Of a stretch of 64,000 bases of DNA, positions 28,506 to 38,974 are shown in pieces; the first letter of the stretch is position 1, and each line of letters opens with the position of its first letter. Under the pieces are notes generated by a model. The model worked only from the letters and a program-made list of their open reading frames with translations. It had not been told where the DNA came from and made no database searches. A program made the translations under genes and the position numbers. This DNA is from Sphingomonas aerolata (GTDB taxonomy: Bacteria; Pseudomonadota; Alphaproteobacteria; Sphingomonadales; Sphingomonadaceae): assembly GCF_003046295.1 (NCBI RefSeq), contig NZ_PZZN01000002.1, positions 434,001 through 498,000 on the forward strand, in the 5' to 3' direction.

Positions 28506-29557
28506 TCTGGCGCTGGGCTCTGCTGGTCGCGCTGTCGGCGCTGGTGGCGGGGGCGCTGGAATGGATCGGATTGCCCGCGGGGCTGCTGCTCGGACCGATG
28601 ATCGCGGCGGTCGTGCTCGCGGTGCGCGGCGGCTCGCTGGGGGTGCCGATCCTCGCCTTTCGCGGCGCACAGGCGGCGGTGGGGACGCTGATCGCGGGGT
28701 CGATCACCACCGGGATCGTCGCGACCGTCGCGCAGCACTGGCCGGTGTTCCTCGCGGTCAATGTCGCGACGCTCGCGGCCAGCAGCGTGCTCGGCTATCT
28801 GCTCAGCCGCTGGCAGGTGCTGCCGGGCACCGTCGCGGTATGGGGTTCGACGCCGGGCGCCGCGAGCGCGATGGTGCTGATGGCGCAGGCGTATGGCGCG
28901 GACTCGCGGCTGGTCGCGGTGATGACCTATACGCGCGTCGTGTGCGTCGCGGTCGTCGCCTCGGTGCTCGCGGCGGTGATGGTCGGCGGCGGGAGCGGGC
29001 ACCATCCGGCCGCGGCGTGGTTCGTGGGCGTCGATCCGGTCGCGGTGCTGCGGACGGTGGCGATCGCCGGCGTCGGCGCGGTCCTTGGCGTCAAGCTGCG
29101 GCTGCCGGCGGGCGCGTTGCTCGGTCCGCTCGTGCTGGGCGGGGTGCTGAACGTCACCGGTATCGCGCAGCCGGTGCTGCCGCAGTGGCTGCTCGCGATC
29201 AGCTATGCGGTGGTCGGGTGGAAGATCGGGCTGTCGTTCACGCGCGATACGCTCCGCGTGGCGGGCAAGGCGATGCCGCGGATCCTGCTGTCGGTCGGGC
29301 TGCTGATCGCGTTCTGTGGCGGGATCGCGGCGGCGCTGACACGCTGGGCGGGGATCGACCCGGTCACCGCCTATCTCGCGTCGAGCCCCGGCGGGATGGA
29401 TTCGGTCGCGATCATCGCCGCGTCGAGCCCGGTCGACGTGCCGTTCGTGATGGCGTTGCAGGTGATGCGGTTCCTGGGCGTGCTGCTGATCGGACCGCCG
29501 CTCGCGCGGTTCGTGGCGACGCGGCAGGGCGGGGTGCCGCCGGTCATTCCGACCTGA
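28502..29557 (+). CDS. AbrB-family membrane transporter (duplicated AbrB domain)
   Basis: This 351-residue integral membrane protein shows about ten hydrophobic segments and two related halves (LPAGLLLGPMIAAVVLA and LPAGALLGPLVLGGVLN), typical of the Gram-negative AbrB duplication family (COG3180, once called ammonia-monooxygenase-like). Members are thought to be transporters or regulators of uptake; the substrate is unknown. GSTPGAASAMVLMAQAYGAD and SSPGGMDSVAIIAA are the two conserved loops. Its ATG overlaps the preceding stop. Palindromic repeats follow the gene. Confidence 0.85.
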   Translation: MIWRWALLVALSALVAGALEWIGLPAGLLLGPMIAAVVLAVRGGSLGVPILAFRGAQAAVGTLIAGSITTGIVATVAQHWPVFLAVNVATLAASSVLGYLLSRWQVLPGTVAVWGSTPGAASAMVLMAQAYGADSRLVAVMTYTRVVCVAVVASVLAAVMVGGGSGHHPAAAWFVGVDPVAVLRTVAIAGVGAVLGVKLRLPAGALLGPLVLGGVLNVTGIAQPVLPQWLLAISYAVVGWKIGLSFTRDTLRVAGKAMPRILLSVGLLIAFCGGIAAALTRWAGIDPVTAYLASSPGGMDSVAIIAASSPVDVPFVMALQVMRFLGVLLIGPPLARFVATRQGGVPPVIPT

Positions 29558-29586
29558 CGTCCCGTACCCGCGTACCGAACCCCCGT

Positions 29587-29657
29587 CCGTTCGTGCTGAG
29601 CGAAGTCGAAGCACCTACGCGCGCGGCCTGCCCTTCGACTTCGCTCAGGGCGAACGG
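29587..29657. repeat. 71-bp inverted repeat (CCGTTCGTGCTGAGC family)
   Basis: Third full copy of the family seen at 11632 and 22411, between convergent abrB-type and dctD genes. Confidence 0.85.
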
Positions 29658-29774
29658 AGTTGGGGGCGTTACCGGTAGTCCCGGCCTGTAACCTCTACTT
29701 CGCTCAAGGCGAACGGGGTTGGGGGCGTTACCGGTAGTCTCGGCCTGCCCTTCGACTTCGCTCAGGGCGAACGG
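29658..29774. repeat. Tandem 58-59 bp repeat derived from the palindrome right arm
   Basis: Two tandem units (29658-29716 and 29717-29774) each run from GTTGGGGGCGTTACCGGTAG through CTTCGCTCA to CGAACGG; a third partial unit (GGTTGGGGGCGTCACC) reaches the dctD stop codon. The first unit has decayed in its arm. The array is probably an expansion of one half of the neighbouring inverted repeat. Confidence 0.75.
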
Positions 29775-29785
29775 GGTTGGGGGCG

Positions 29786-31107
<1,322 letters not shown>

Positions 31108-31111
<4 letters not shown>

Positions 31112-32892
31112 GCTTTTACCAGGATCATGCGAAAGACGGCGCCTCGTGGAGCAGGGACGAGGTCGAGCGTGCCGCCGAACTCGGTCATGATGTCGCGCGC
31201 GATGCCGAGCCCGAGGCCGAGGCCGTCGGTCTTGCTGGTCGCGAACGGGGTGAACAGGTCGTCGGCGATGCCGGGATCGATCCCGGGGCCGTTGTCGGCG
31301 ACGGTCAGCACGACGTCGCGGCCCTTGCGCCCGACGGTGACGTCGACGCGCGCATCGGGCCGCTCGGCGACCGCGTCGAGCGCGTTCTGGAGCAGGTTGA
31401 CGAGCACCTGTTCGAGCCGGACGCGGCCGGCGATGACGGTCAGCCGCGCCTCGGGCCCGCTCGGCAGATCGAGCGTCACGCCCTTCGCCCGGAAGCGGTC
31501 GCCGATCAGCAGGCGGACGCCGTCGATCGCCGCGTCGAGCGCGACCGGGCCGATCGAGCCCGCACCGCGCCTGGCATAGCGGCGCAGCCCCGCGGTGATC
31601 GTGCCGATCCGGCTGGTCAGCTCGACGATCGCCTGGAGGTTGGTCGCGGCGCGCGCGGGTTCGTCGCGCGCGAGGAACGCGGCGGCATTGTCGGCAAAGG
31701 TGCGGATCGCGGCGACCGGCTGGTTGATCTCGTGCGCGACGCTCGCCGTGATCGTGCCGATCGAGCCGACGCGATTGGCATGGGCAAGCTCCTCGCGCGC
31801 CTGGCGAAAGCGCTGGTCGGCGGCCTCGCGCTGCTCGACCTCGATCTGCAGCCGGTCGGCGGTGGCGCTGAGCTCGGCGGTGCGGCGTGCGACCTCGGCC
31901 TCGAGTTCGGCACGCGCGCCCGCGTTGCGCTTGCGGCGCTGATGCAGCCACCATGCGCCGAGCATCGCCGCGATCGTCGCCAGCGCGGCAATCGTCGTCG
32001 CCGAGCGCGTCCGCGCCGCCGCGCTGCGCAGCGCTGCGTCGAGCGGCTCCATATGAACCAGATGCCAGCCCGCGATCGGCACGGGCAGCGACACCGTCAC
32101 CGCGGGCGTCCCGTCGCCGAGGCGCGACCGGTCGTCCGCCAGCGTCAGCGGTGCGCGGAGCAGCGGCAGCGTGCCGAACTGCCGCGTCTGCGCGAGTGTC
32201 CGACGCCGTGCAGGAGACAGCGCGCGTGTCGTGTGGAATTCGAGTCGCGGATCGCTGGAGATCAGGATCACGCCGTCGGCATCGACGACGAAGGTCGCCA
32301 TGTGATCCTGGATCCAGGCCTGTGCGATGCGGTCGAACTCGACCTTGACCACGACGACGCCGAGCGGCCGTCCCGCGCGGTCGATCCGTCGCGAGAGGTA
32401 GAGGCCGGGGCGTCCGCTGACACTGCCCAGCGCGAAGAACTCGGTCGCGCCCGACGCCATCGCCTTGGTGAAATAGTCGCGGTAGCGATAATCATGGCCG
32501 AGAAAGCTGTCGGGGCGGTCCGCATTCGACGCGGCGATCGTCATCCCCTGTGTATCGAGCGCATAGATGACCGGTGCACCGGTGCGCGCCGCGAGCAGCG
32601 CGAGCTTGGCGTTGAGCGCCGGATCGACCGTGCCCGACGCGAGGGCCGCGCGGACATCGGTATATTCGCCGAGCATGACCGGGAGCAGGCGATAGGTCTG
32701 CAGTTCCGCCTCGAGCAGCCGCAGGTTGCTGCGCGTCTGTTGCATCGCCCGGAGCCGGACCGCGGCGGTCGCATCCGCCACCGTCCGCCGGCCATAGACG
32801 GAGGCGACCACCGAGACGATCACGCCCAGCGCGGCGAACGCCATCAGCACCGCCAACGCGGTCGTCACCAGCGAGGATCGAGTCCGTCTCAT
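31108..32892 (-). CDS. dctB: DctB-type C4-dicarboxylate sensor histidine kinase
   Basis: This 594-residue membrane kinase has a first helix at about residues 10-34, a periplasmic double-PAS/Cache sensor (residues 35-300, with [24 protein letters not shown] and [11 protein letters not shown]) and a second helix near 300-320. HisKA follows with H387 in [19 protein letters not shown], then HATPase blocks [18 protein letters not shown] and [13 protein letters not shown]. The YRYRDYF block and domain order match DctB, which senses succinate, fumarate and malate outside the membrane. It is coupled to dctD and divergent from dctA. A palindrome begins 2 bp upstream of its start codon, so autoregulation is possible. 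Confidence 0.92.
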
Positions 32893-32893
32893 C

Positions 32894-32911
32894 TGTGCGG
32901 ATTATCACACA
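32894..32911. promoter_or_regulatory. Candidate DctD binding site 1
   Basis: TGTGCGGATTATCACACA, an imperfect palindrome sharing the TGTGCGGAT half-site with site 2. It is 2 bp upstream of the dctB start and about 87 bp before the -35 box of dctA. TGTGCG-N-CGCACA palindromes are the known DctD targets in rhizobia. Confidence 0.55.
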
Positions 32912-32937
32912 CATCCGTGTGACGCCATCGCCAAAAA

Positions 32938-32954
32938 TGTGCATTATCCGCACA
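32938..32954. promoter_or_regulatory. Candidate DctD binding site 2
   Basis: TGTGC-ATTATCC-GCACA is a palindrome with perfect 5-bp arms; read on the minus strand it begins TGTGCGGATAATG, nearly the same as site 1. The GATAAT inside could also be a -10 box for dctB, which would let the regulator repress its own operon. Confidence 0.6.
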
Positions 32955-32997
32955 TTCGAAACATCGGTACGGAGCAAACTCACGCGAATCCAAGGGT

Positions 32998-33026
32998 TTG
33001 ACGCACTTGACGTGATCACTTGTAGT
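32998..33026 (+). promoter_or_regulatory. Sigma-70-like promoter of dctA
   Basis: TTGACG (32998-33003) and TGTAGT (33021-33026) are separated by exactly 17 bp, 70 bp before the dctA start. I find no TGGCAC-N5-TTGCA sigma-54 element anywhere between dctB and dctA. This agrees with the missing GAFTGA loop in DctD. Confidence 0.55.
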
Positions 33027-33095
33027 CCGGGGTCCGGCCCGGCATTACCGCCCTCACTAACGTCCCGCGTGAGTGGACGAGACTTTCAGGAGGCG

Positions 33096-34445
33096 ATGTT
33101 GACCCTACCATCCCAGACATATGCGGTCGCGGAAACGCCGGCACGCAAAGGCTGGACCAGCCAGCTCTATATCCAGGTGCTGATCGCGATCGCGCTGGGT
33201 GCAGCGCTCGGGCATTTCTATCCGACGTACGGCGCGGCGCTGAAGCCGCTCGGCGACGCGTTCATCAAGCTGGTGAAGATGATCATCGCCCCGGTGATCT
33301 TCCTGACGCTCGTCACGGGTATCGCCGGGATGAAGGAACTGGGCGCGGTCGGTCGCGTCGCGGGCAAGGCGTTCGCCTATTTCCTGTTCTTCTCGACGCT
33401 CGCACTGATCGTCGGCCTGATCGTCGCCAATGTCGTCCAGCCGGGCGCGGGGATGAACATCGACGCCGCCTCGCTCGATACCAAGGGCATCGCCGACTAT
33501 ACGGTCAAGGCGCATGAGACGACGATCACCGGGTTCCTGATGAGCATCATCCCGGACACGATGGTCAGCGCGTTCACCGACGGCAACATCCTGCAGATCC
33601 TGCTGATCGCGATCCTGTTCGGCATCTCGCTGAGCCTGGTCGGCGAGCCTGCCAAGCCGGTGCTCAACTTCCTCGAGCGTCTCAGCCTGATCGTCTTCAA
33701 GCTGGTCGGCATCCTGATGCGCGCCGCCCCGCTCGGTGCGTTCGGCGCGATCGCGTTCACGATCGGCAAATACGGGATCGGCAGCCTCGCCAATCTCGGC
33801 GCGCTGGTCGCGACCTTCTACCTGACCGCAGCGCTGTTCGTCGTCGTCATCCTCGGCACCGTCGCACGCCTGACGGGCTTCTCGATCTTCAAGCTGATCA
33901 AGTATCTGAAGGCCGAATTGCTGCTGGTGCTCGGCACCTCGTCGTCGGAAGCCGCATTGCCGAACCTGATCCAGAAGATGGAGGCTGCGGGCTGCGAGAA
34001 GTCGGTCGTCGGGCTGGTCGTGCCGACCGGCTATTCGTTCAACCTCGACGGTACCAACATCTACATGACGCTGGCCGCGCTGTTCATCGCACAGGCGACG
34101 AACACCGACCTGACGCTGGGCCAGGAACTGCTGCTGCTCGTCGTCGCGATGATCTCGTCCAAGGGCGCCGCTGGCGTCACCGGTGCGGGCTTCATCACGC
34201 TGGCGGCCACGCTGTCGATCGTGCCGACCGTGCCGATCGCGGGCATGGCGCTGATCCTCGGCGTCGACCGCTTCATGAGCGAGTGCCGTAGCCTGACCAA
34301 CTTCATCGGCAACGCGGTCGCGACGATCGTCGTCGCCCGCTGGGAAGGTGCACTCGACCGCGACAAGCTGAACGCGGCGCTGTCGGGCCAGCTGCCCGAA
34401 CTCGCGCCGGCGCCGATCACGACCGCCGCCGCTCCTGCCGCATGA
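33096..34445 (+). CDS. dctA: C4-dicarboxylate:cation symporter DctA
   Basis: This 449-residue DAACS-family carrier would import succinate, fumarate and malate with protons or sodium. [20 protein letters not shown] opens the membrane part. The conserved blocks are [43 protein letters not shown] (Ser-rich hairpin), [23 protein letters not shown] and [20 protein letters not shown], then [28 protein letters not shown]. The ATG at 33096 lies only 2 bp after AGGAGG, so a TTG at 33099 may be the real start. The longer frame back to 32895 would cross the operator region and is rejected. A stem-loop follows the stop. Confidence 0.95.
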   Translation: MLTLPSQTYAVAETPARKGWTSQLYIQVLIAIALGAALGHFYPTYGAALKPLGDAFIKLVKMIIAPVIFLTLVTGIAGMKELGAVGRVAGKAFAYFLFFSTLALIVGLIVANVVQPGAGMNIDAASLDTKGIADYTVKAHETTITGFLMSIIPDTMVSAFTDGNILQILLIAILFGISLSLVGEPAKPVLNFLERLSLIVFKLVGILMRAAPLGAFGAIAFTIGKYGIGSLANLGALVATFYLTAALFVVVILGTVARLTGFSIFKLIKYLKAELLLVLGTSSSEAALPNLIQKMEAAGCEKSVVGLVVPTGYSFNLDGTNIYMTLAALFIAQATNTDLTLGQELLLLVVAMISSKGAAGVTGAGFITLAATLSIVPTVPIAGMALILGVDRFMSECRSLTNFIGNAVATIVVARWEGALDRDKLNAALSGQLPELAPAPITTAAAPAA

Positions 34446-34452
34446 TCCCGAC

Positions 34453-34474
34453 GGGGCCGGCGTTGGCCGGCCCC
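34453..34474 (+). terminator. Stem-loop after dctA
   Basis: GGGGCCGGC and GCCGGCCCC form a perfect 9-bp stem with a 4-base loop, 7 bp past the dctA stop and 23 bp before the porin gene. There is no T run, so it may only reduce read-through into the porin gene. Confidence 0.55.
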
Positions 34475-34497
34475 GCGACCAGTGCCGGATAGCTTTT

Positions 34498-36051
34498 ATG
34501 ACCTCGATGATGATGCGCCGCGTGCGCCATGCGGCCGGCTTTGCCGTCGCGACCCTTCCCGCAATGGCGCTCGCCCAGGCCGCGCCGCAACAGGCTGCTC
34601 CCGAAAGCGCACCGCCCAAGGCGCGCGAACGGCTCGGTCCCGTGTCCAAGGACGCCGCCGGCACCAGCGCGGCCTCGCCGATCGCCGAGAGCTATCCCAA
34701 TGCCGCGGTCGGCGACGGCGTCACCGCGGGCGGCTACAACCAGTCGCGCTGGGCGGAGGACTGGTCGAAGCTGCGAGACCCGGCCAAGCGCAAGGACATC
34801 ATCGACCAGCTGAAATTCATCTCGATCGCGGGCGACGGCGACGTCTACCTGACGCTGTCGGGCGAGGCGCGGTTGCGCGTCAACCACACCACCAACCCCA
34901 ATCTGCGTGACAGCGAGGCGCAGCGGCAGGACATCCTTCGCCTGTTCGGCGGCGCGGACCTGCATGTCGGCGAGCATCTGCGCTTTTACGGCGAAGTCGC
35001 GCACGGCACGCTCGAGGGTGAAAATCTCGGCAACGTGCTGCCGAACCTGCGCAACAAGCTCGCGGTGCAACAGGCGTTCGTTGACCTGACCGGGACCGTC
35101 GCCGATGTCGATGTCGGGGTGCGCTATGGTCGCCAGACCTTTGCCGACGGCCCGAACCTGATGGTCGTGCCGCGCGACAACAACACGCTGTATTTCGGGT
35201 TCAACGGCTTTCGCGCCTGGGCGCGGACCGCGGGCGTGCGCGCCGACGTGTTCGACTTCAAGCCGACCGCCTACGGCACGCAGGGCACGCGCGACGACGA
35301 TGCGGAAAGCGCGCGGCGCTTCTCGGGCATCTCGACCGGCGTCGTCCTGCCCGACACGCTGTTCGGCGGGTCGAAGCTCTATCTCGATCCGTTCCTCTGG
35401 CGGCTACGCAACCGCAACGCGGTCTGGGGCACCGACAATGCGCGCGAGGTCCGCAATTTCTACGGCCTGCATTTCTGGGGCGATGCCGGACCGGTCAATC
35501 TCGACTGGACCGTCAATTATCAGGGTGGCAGCTATGACAACCGCTCGATCAAGGCGTGGCTGATCCTGCTCGCCCAGACCTACAAGCTCGGCAAGGGGCG
35601 CAACGCACCGCGCGTCGGCTTCCACGCGGATTATGCCAGCGGTGGTGGTGCCTACGGGAACGGCACGCTGCGCACCGCGCTCGCACCGTTCGGCAACAAC
35701 ATCTATTACAGCTATCAGCTGTTCGCGACGCCGACCAACCTGATCGCGGTCGCGCCGAACGTCAGCTTCACCGTGCTCGACAAGCTGCGTCTGACTGCGG
35801 AATATCAGCTGTCGTGGCGCGATTCGCAGAACGACGCCGTGTACCGCGCCAATGGCAGCGCCTTTGCCGGCACGCAGAATGTGTCGGGCAGCAAGATCGC
35901 CGACACGATCCGTTTCCAGGCGGTCTATCCGATCTCGTCGCGGCTGTCCTTCACCGGCCGCTACGAGCATCTGATCGCGGGGTCGTCACTGACCCGCGCC
36001 GGGTACAAGAACTCGGACTTCCTCGCCGGCTGGCTCAGCTACCGCTTCTGA
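34498..36051 (+). CDS. Alginate-export-type outer-membrane porin
   Basis: This 517-residue protein has a signal peptide (VRHAAGFAVATLPAMALAQA, cleavage near residue 27) and a beta-barrel body of the alginate-export family (AlgE-like). Recognisable parts are YNQSRWAEDWSKLRDPAKRKDIIDQLKFISI, the strand region LTLSGEARLRVNHT, YGRQTFADGPNLMVVPRDNNTLYFGFNGFRA and GLHFWGDAGPVNLDWTVNYQGG. It ends in SYRF, a C-terminal aromatic needed for BAM recognition. It lies 52 bp after dctA on the same strand, so it could serve as the outer-membrane route for dicarboxylates; that link is inference. Confidence 0.88.
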   Translation: MTSMMMRRVRHAAGFAVATLPAMALAQAAPQQAAPESAPPKARERLGPVSKDAAGTSAASPIAESYPNAAVGDGVTAGGYNQSRWAEDWSKLRDPAKRKDIIDQLKFISIAGDGDVYLTLSGEARLRVNHTTNPNLRDSEAQRQDILRLFGGADLHVGEHLRFYGEVAHGTLEGENLGNVLPNLRNKLAVQQAFVDLTGTVADVDVGVRYGRQTFADGPNLMVVPRDNNTLYFGFNGFRAWARTAGVRADVFDFKPTAYGTQGTRDDDAESARRFSGISTGVVLPDTLFGGSKLYLDPFLWRLRNRNAVWGTDNAREVRNFYGLHFWGDAGPVNLDWTVNYQGGSYDNRSIKAWLILLAQTYKLGKGRNAPRVGFHADYASGGGAYGNGTLRTALAPFGNNIYYSYQLFATPTNLIAVAPNVSFTVLDKLRLTAEYQLSWRDSQNDAVYRANGSAFAGTQNVSGSKIADTIRFQAVYPISSRLSFTGRYEHLIAGSSLTRAGYKNSDFLAGWLSYRF

Positions 36052-36065
36052 CCGGGCGGGGGGCG

Positions 36066-36103
36066 GCGGCGCAGGCAATACCGTCAGGATTAACCTGCGT
36101 CGC
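36066..36103 (+). terminator. Possible terminator hairpin after the porin gene
   Basis: GCGGCGCAGG and CCTGCGTCGC pair over 10 bp with one G-T, around an 18-base loop. No T run follows. Confidence 0.3.
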
Positions 36104-36192
36104 ACCCACCCGTATTTTCCGTCCTTCCGACCATACCGGTCCTTCAATTTCGTGATCGACTGTGGCACATGGGCTCCATCATCAGGAGTCAC

Positions 36193-37407
36193 ATGGTCAT
36201 GGATCTGAGCTTCACACCCGACGAAGAGGCCTTCCGCGAGGAGGTGCGCGACTTCTTCCGCGAAAAACTCCCCGCGCGTCTCTCGACGCTGGTCCGCGAA
36301 GGCCGCCGGCTGCGCAAGGCCGACATGGAGGAATGGCACGCGATCCTCAACGAGCGCGGCTGGCTTGCCAATCACTGGCCGCGCGAATGGGGCGGGCCGG
36401 GCTGGAGCGTGATCCAACGGTTCATCTTCGACAATGAATCCGCGCTCGCGCATGCGCCGCGCGTCGTGCCGTTCGGCGTCAACATGCTGGGGCCGGTGCT
36501 GATCAAATACGGGTCGGAAGAGCAGAAGCGCCACTGGCTGCCGCGCATCCTCGACGGCTCCGACTGGTGGTGCCAGGGCTATTCGGAACCCGGCGCCGGC
36601 TCCGATCTCGCTGGGCTCAATACCACCGCGGTGCGCGAGACGCGGGATGGCCGCGAGGTCTACGTCGTCAACGGGCAGAAGACCTGGACGACGCTCGGCC
36701 AGCATGCCGACATGATCTTCTGCCTCGTCCGCACCGACCCTGCCGCCAAGAAGCAGGAGGGGATTAGCTTCCTGCTGATCGACATGAAGACCCCCGGCAT
36801 CGAGGTCCGCCCGATCACGCTGATCGACGGCGAGCAGGAGGTGAACGAGGTGTTCTTCACCGATGTCGAGGTGCCGGTCGAGAATCTGGTCGGAACCGAG
36901 AATGACGGCTGGACCTACGCCAAATATCTGCTGACCTATGAGCGGACCAACATCGCCGGCGTCGGCTTCTCGATCGCGTCGTTCGAGCAGCTGAAAGCGG
37001 TCGCGCGGACGCAGACGAAGAATGGCCGCCCGCTCGCCGACGATCCGCTGTTCGCGGCGCGGATGGCGCGCGTCGAGATCGACCTCGCCAACATGCAGAC
37101 CACCAATTTGCGCGTCGTCGCGGCGGTGGCGGGCGGCGGTGCGCCGGGCGCGGAAAGCTCGATGCTCAAGATCAAGGGGACCGAGATCCGCCAGGAGATC
37201 ACCGCGCTGACGCGGCGCGCCTATGGCTCCTATGCCGCGCCCTATGTCCCCGAGGCGCTCGAGGCGGGGTGGAATGGCGAGCCGGTCGGCCCCGACGATG
37301 CGGCGACCGCATCGCCGAGCTATTTCAACAACCGCAAGCTGTCGATCTTCGGCGGATCCAACGAGATCCAGAAGAACATCATCTCCAAAGCCATATTGGG
37401 TCTCTGA
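36193..37407 (+). CDS. Acyl-CoA dehydrogenase (PimC-like large subunit)
   Basis: This 404-residue flavoenzyme has all acyl-CoA dehydrogenase parts: an N-terminal helical domain (LSFTPDEEAFREEVRDFFREKLP), the FAD/substrate block WWCQGYSEPGAGSDLAGLNTTA, NGQKTWTTLGQHADMIFCLVRTD, TDVEVPVENLVGTENDGW and the C-terminal FGGSNEIQKNIISKAILGL. Similar proteins are the large subunit of pimeloyl-CoA-type dehydrogenases. The next gene encodes a second, smaller dehydrogenase only 4 bp later, so an alpha-beta heteromer is likely. AGGAG precedes the ATG at 36193; the ATG at 36199 is an alternative. The substrate is unknown. Confidence 0.9.
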   Translation: MVMDLSFTPDEEAFREEVRDFFREKLPARLSTLVREGRRLRKADMEEWHAILNERGWLANHWPREWGGPGWSVIQRFIFDNESALAHAPRVVPFGVNMLGPVLIKYGSEEQKRHWLPRILDGSDWWCQGYSEPGAGSDLAGLNTTAVRETRDGREVYVVNGQKTWTTLGQHADMIFCLVRTDPAAKKQEGISFLLIDMKTPGIEVRPITLIDGEQEVNEVFFTDVEVPVENLVGTENDGWTYAKYLLTYERTNIAGVGFSIASFEQLKAVARTQTKNGRPLADDPLFAARMARVEIDLANMQTTNLRVVAAVAGGGAPGAESSMLKIKGTEIRQEITALTRRAYGSYAAPYVPEALEAGWNGEPVGPDDAATASPSYFNNRKLSIFGGSNEIQKNIISKAILGL

Positions 37408-37411
37408 GCAT

Positions 37412-38503
37412 ATGAACTTCGAGCATAGCGATGACCGCCGGATGCTGGCCGACACGCTCGTCCGGGCACTCCGCGACGGCTATCCGATCGAGACGCGCAA
37501 CGCGGGTGCCTATGGCGAAGCGGGCTATGACCCCGCGGTCTGGCAGCAGCTGACCGAGCTCGGCATCGTTTCGGCGCTGTTCGACGAGGCCGCGGGCGGG
37601 TTCGGCGGCAGCGGGTTCGACATCATGGTGGTGTTCGAGGCGCTCGGCCGGGCGCTGGTGGTCGAGCCGTTCCTCGGCGCGCTGATGGCCGGCCGCGCGC
37701 TCGCCGCGGCGGGCGGGCACGACGCGGTGCTGGCAAGAATCGTCTCGGGCGAGACGATCGCCGCCTTCGCGCACGAGGACGCGCAAGCGCCCGTGACCGC
37801 GACGCCCGACGGCGACGGCTGGACGCTCAGCGGCACCAAGGCGGTCGTGCACCAGGCAGGCGCCGCATCGGTCTTCGTCGTCAGCGTCGAACAGCCGGGC
37901 GATCCGCTCGTCCTGCTCGTCCCCGCCGATGCCGCCGGGGTGTCGGTCCGCCGCTACAGCGTCGTCGAGGGGGGCGGCGCGGGCGAGGTGACGTTCGACG
38001 GCGTCGCGCTCGGCCCTGACGCCCGGATCGGCACGGACGGGCAGGGGCGTGCGGTGGTCGACGCGGCAATAGAGGCGGGGCTGCTCGCGCTGTCCGCCGA
38101 GGCGCTCGGCGCGATGGCGTTCGTTAAGGAGGCGACGCTCGGCTATCTGCGCGACCGCAAGCAGTTCGGCGTGCCGATCGGCAAGTTCCAGGCGCTCCAG
38201 CACCGCATGGCGACCGTGCTGCTCGAGATCGAACAGGCGCAGTCCGCGGTGATCAACGCGGCGGCGGCGTTCGACGGCGACGACGCGACTGCGCGCGCGC
38301 GGGCGCTGGCGGCGGCGAAATACACGATCGGCCGGACGGGCGCGCTGGTCGCGGAGGAATCGATCCAGCTCCACGGCGGGATCGGCATGACCTGGGAATA
38401 TGCGGTGTCGCATTATGCCAAGCGGCTGGTGATGATCGACCACCAGCTTGGCGACGAGGACCATCACCTCCAGCGCTATATCGACCTGGCCAAGGCCGCC
38501 TGA
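37412..38503 (+). CDS. Acyl-CoA dehydrogenase (PimD-like small subunit)
   Basis: This 363-residue partner carries a shorter N-terminal domain (NFEHSDDRRMLADTLVRALRD), LFDEAAGGFGGSGFDIMVVFEALGRALVVEP, the central beta domain (GWTLSGTKAVVHQAGAASVFVV) and the C-terminal helical domain with YLRDRKQFGVPIGKFQALQHRMA and ESIQLHGGIGMTWEYAVSHYAKR. Together with the preceding gene this is the usual two-subunit arrangement for dehydrogenation of dicarboxylic or cyclic acyl-CoA. The start ATG at 37412 is 4 bp after the large-subunit stop. Confidence 0.9.
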   Translation: MNFEHSDDRRMLADTLVRALRDGYPIETRNAGAYGEAGYDPAVWQQLTELGIVSALFDEAAGGFGGSGFDIMVVFEALGRALVVEPFLGALMAGRALAAAGGHDAVLARIVSGETIAAFAHEDAQAPVTATPDGDGWTLSGTKAVVHQAGAASVFVVSVEQPGDPLVLLVPADAAGVSVRRYSVVEGGGAGEVTFDGVALGPDARIGTDGQGRAVVDAAIEAGLLALSAEALGAMAFVKEATLGYLRDRKQFGVPIGKFQALQHRMATVLLEIEQAQSAVINAAAAFDGDDATARARALAAAKYTIGRTGALVAEESIQLHGGIGMTWEYAVSHYAKRLVMIDHQLGDEDHHLQRYIDLAKAA

Positions 38504-38530
38504 GGCGCGTCGAGCGGCCTCACCCGCTTC

Positions 38531-38556
38531 GTCACCCTGATTTTCGTCAGGGTGAC
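38531..38556. repeat. Variant GTCACCCTGA/TCAGGGTGAC palindrome
   Basis: A perfect 10-bp stem with a TTTTCG loop between convergent genes. It is a sequence variant of the TCCTGAC family and may end both transcripts. Confidence 0.7.
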
Positions 38557-38579
38557 GGAAGGGTGGATGGGCGCGCGAC

Positions 38580-38897
38580 CTACCGCCCGCGCTTGCCGAT
38601 GATGGGCCGCAGGCGGACGCCGAGGCAGATGACGGTCGGCCAGAACATCGTGTTCGCGACATCGATCAGCGTGTCGTCCCAGCGCCACGACCCGTAATTC
38701 AGCCGGTCCATGATCTCGTTGAACGCCTCGCCCGCCGCGACCACCGTCCAGGGGATGAAGGTGCCGAACGAGCGCCGCGTGATCAGCCGTGCGATCATCA
38801 GCAGCGCCATGCCCGCATGGATATGCAGGATGGTGTCGGGCAACCCGGTGCCGTCGCCGACCCAGTCGATCCACTGATGGTAGAGTTTGGGTAACAC
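38580..38897 (-). CDS. Small hypothetical membrane protein
   Basis: This 105-residue protein starts at a GTG (38897) with GGAGG about 6 bp before it. It has two or three hydrophobic stretches (HIHAGMALLMIARLIT, FIPWTVVAAGEAFNEIM and TMFWPTVICLGVRLRPII) and a conserved-looking Trp- and Asp-rich middle (DRLNYGSWRWDDTLIDVAN). The pattern recalls VanZ-like membrane proteins, but I do not recognise the family. It stands alone between the dehydrogenase pair and the desaturase gene. Confidence 0.75.
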   Translation of the reverse strand: MLPKLYHQWIDWVGDGTGLPDTILHIHAGMALLMIARLITRRSFGTFIPWTVVAAGEAFNEIMDRLNYGSWRWDDTLIDVANTMFWPTVICLGVRLRPIIGKRGR

Positions 38898-38974
38898 GTA
38901 GAGCCTCCGCCGCGGGCAGGGTGCTGCCCGGGCGGGGGCTTACCGTGATGATCGGCGCAGCGATACCGGCGTGA

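Noticed and set aside
32955..33095. Sigma-54 promoter for dctA
   Set aside because: Expected for dct systems, but no GG-N10-GC core with the TGGCAC/TTGC context is present.
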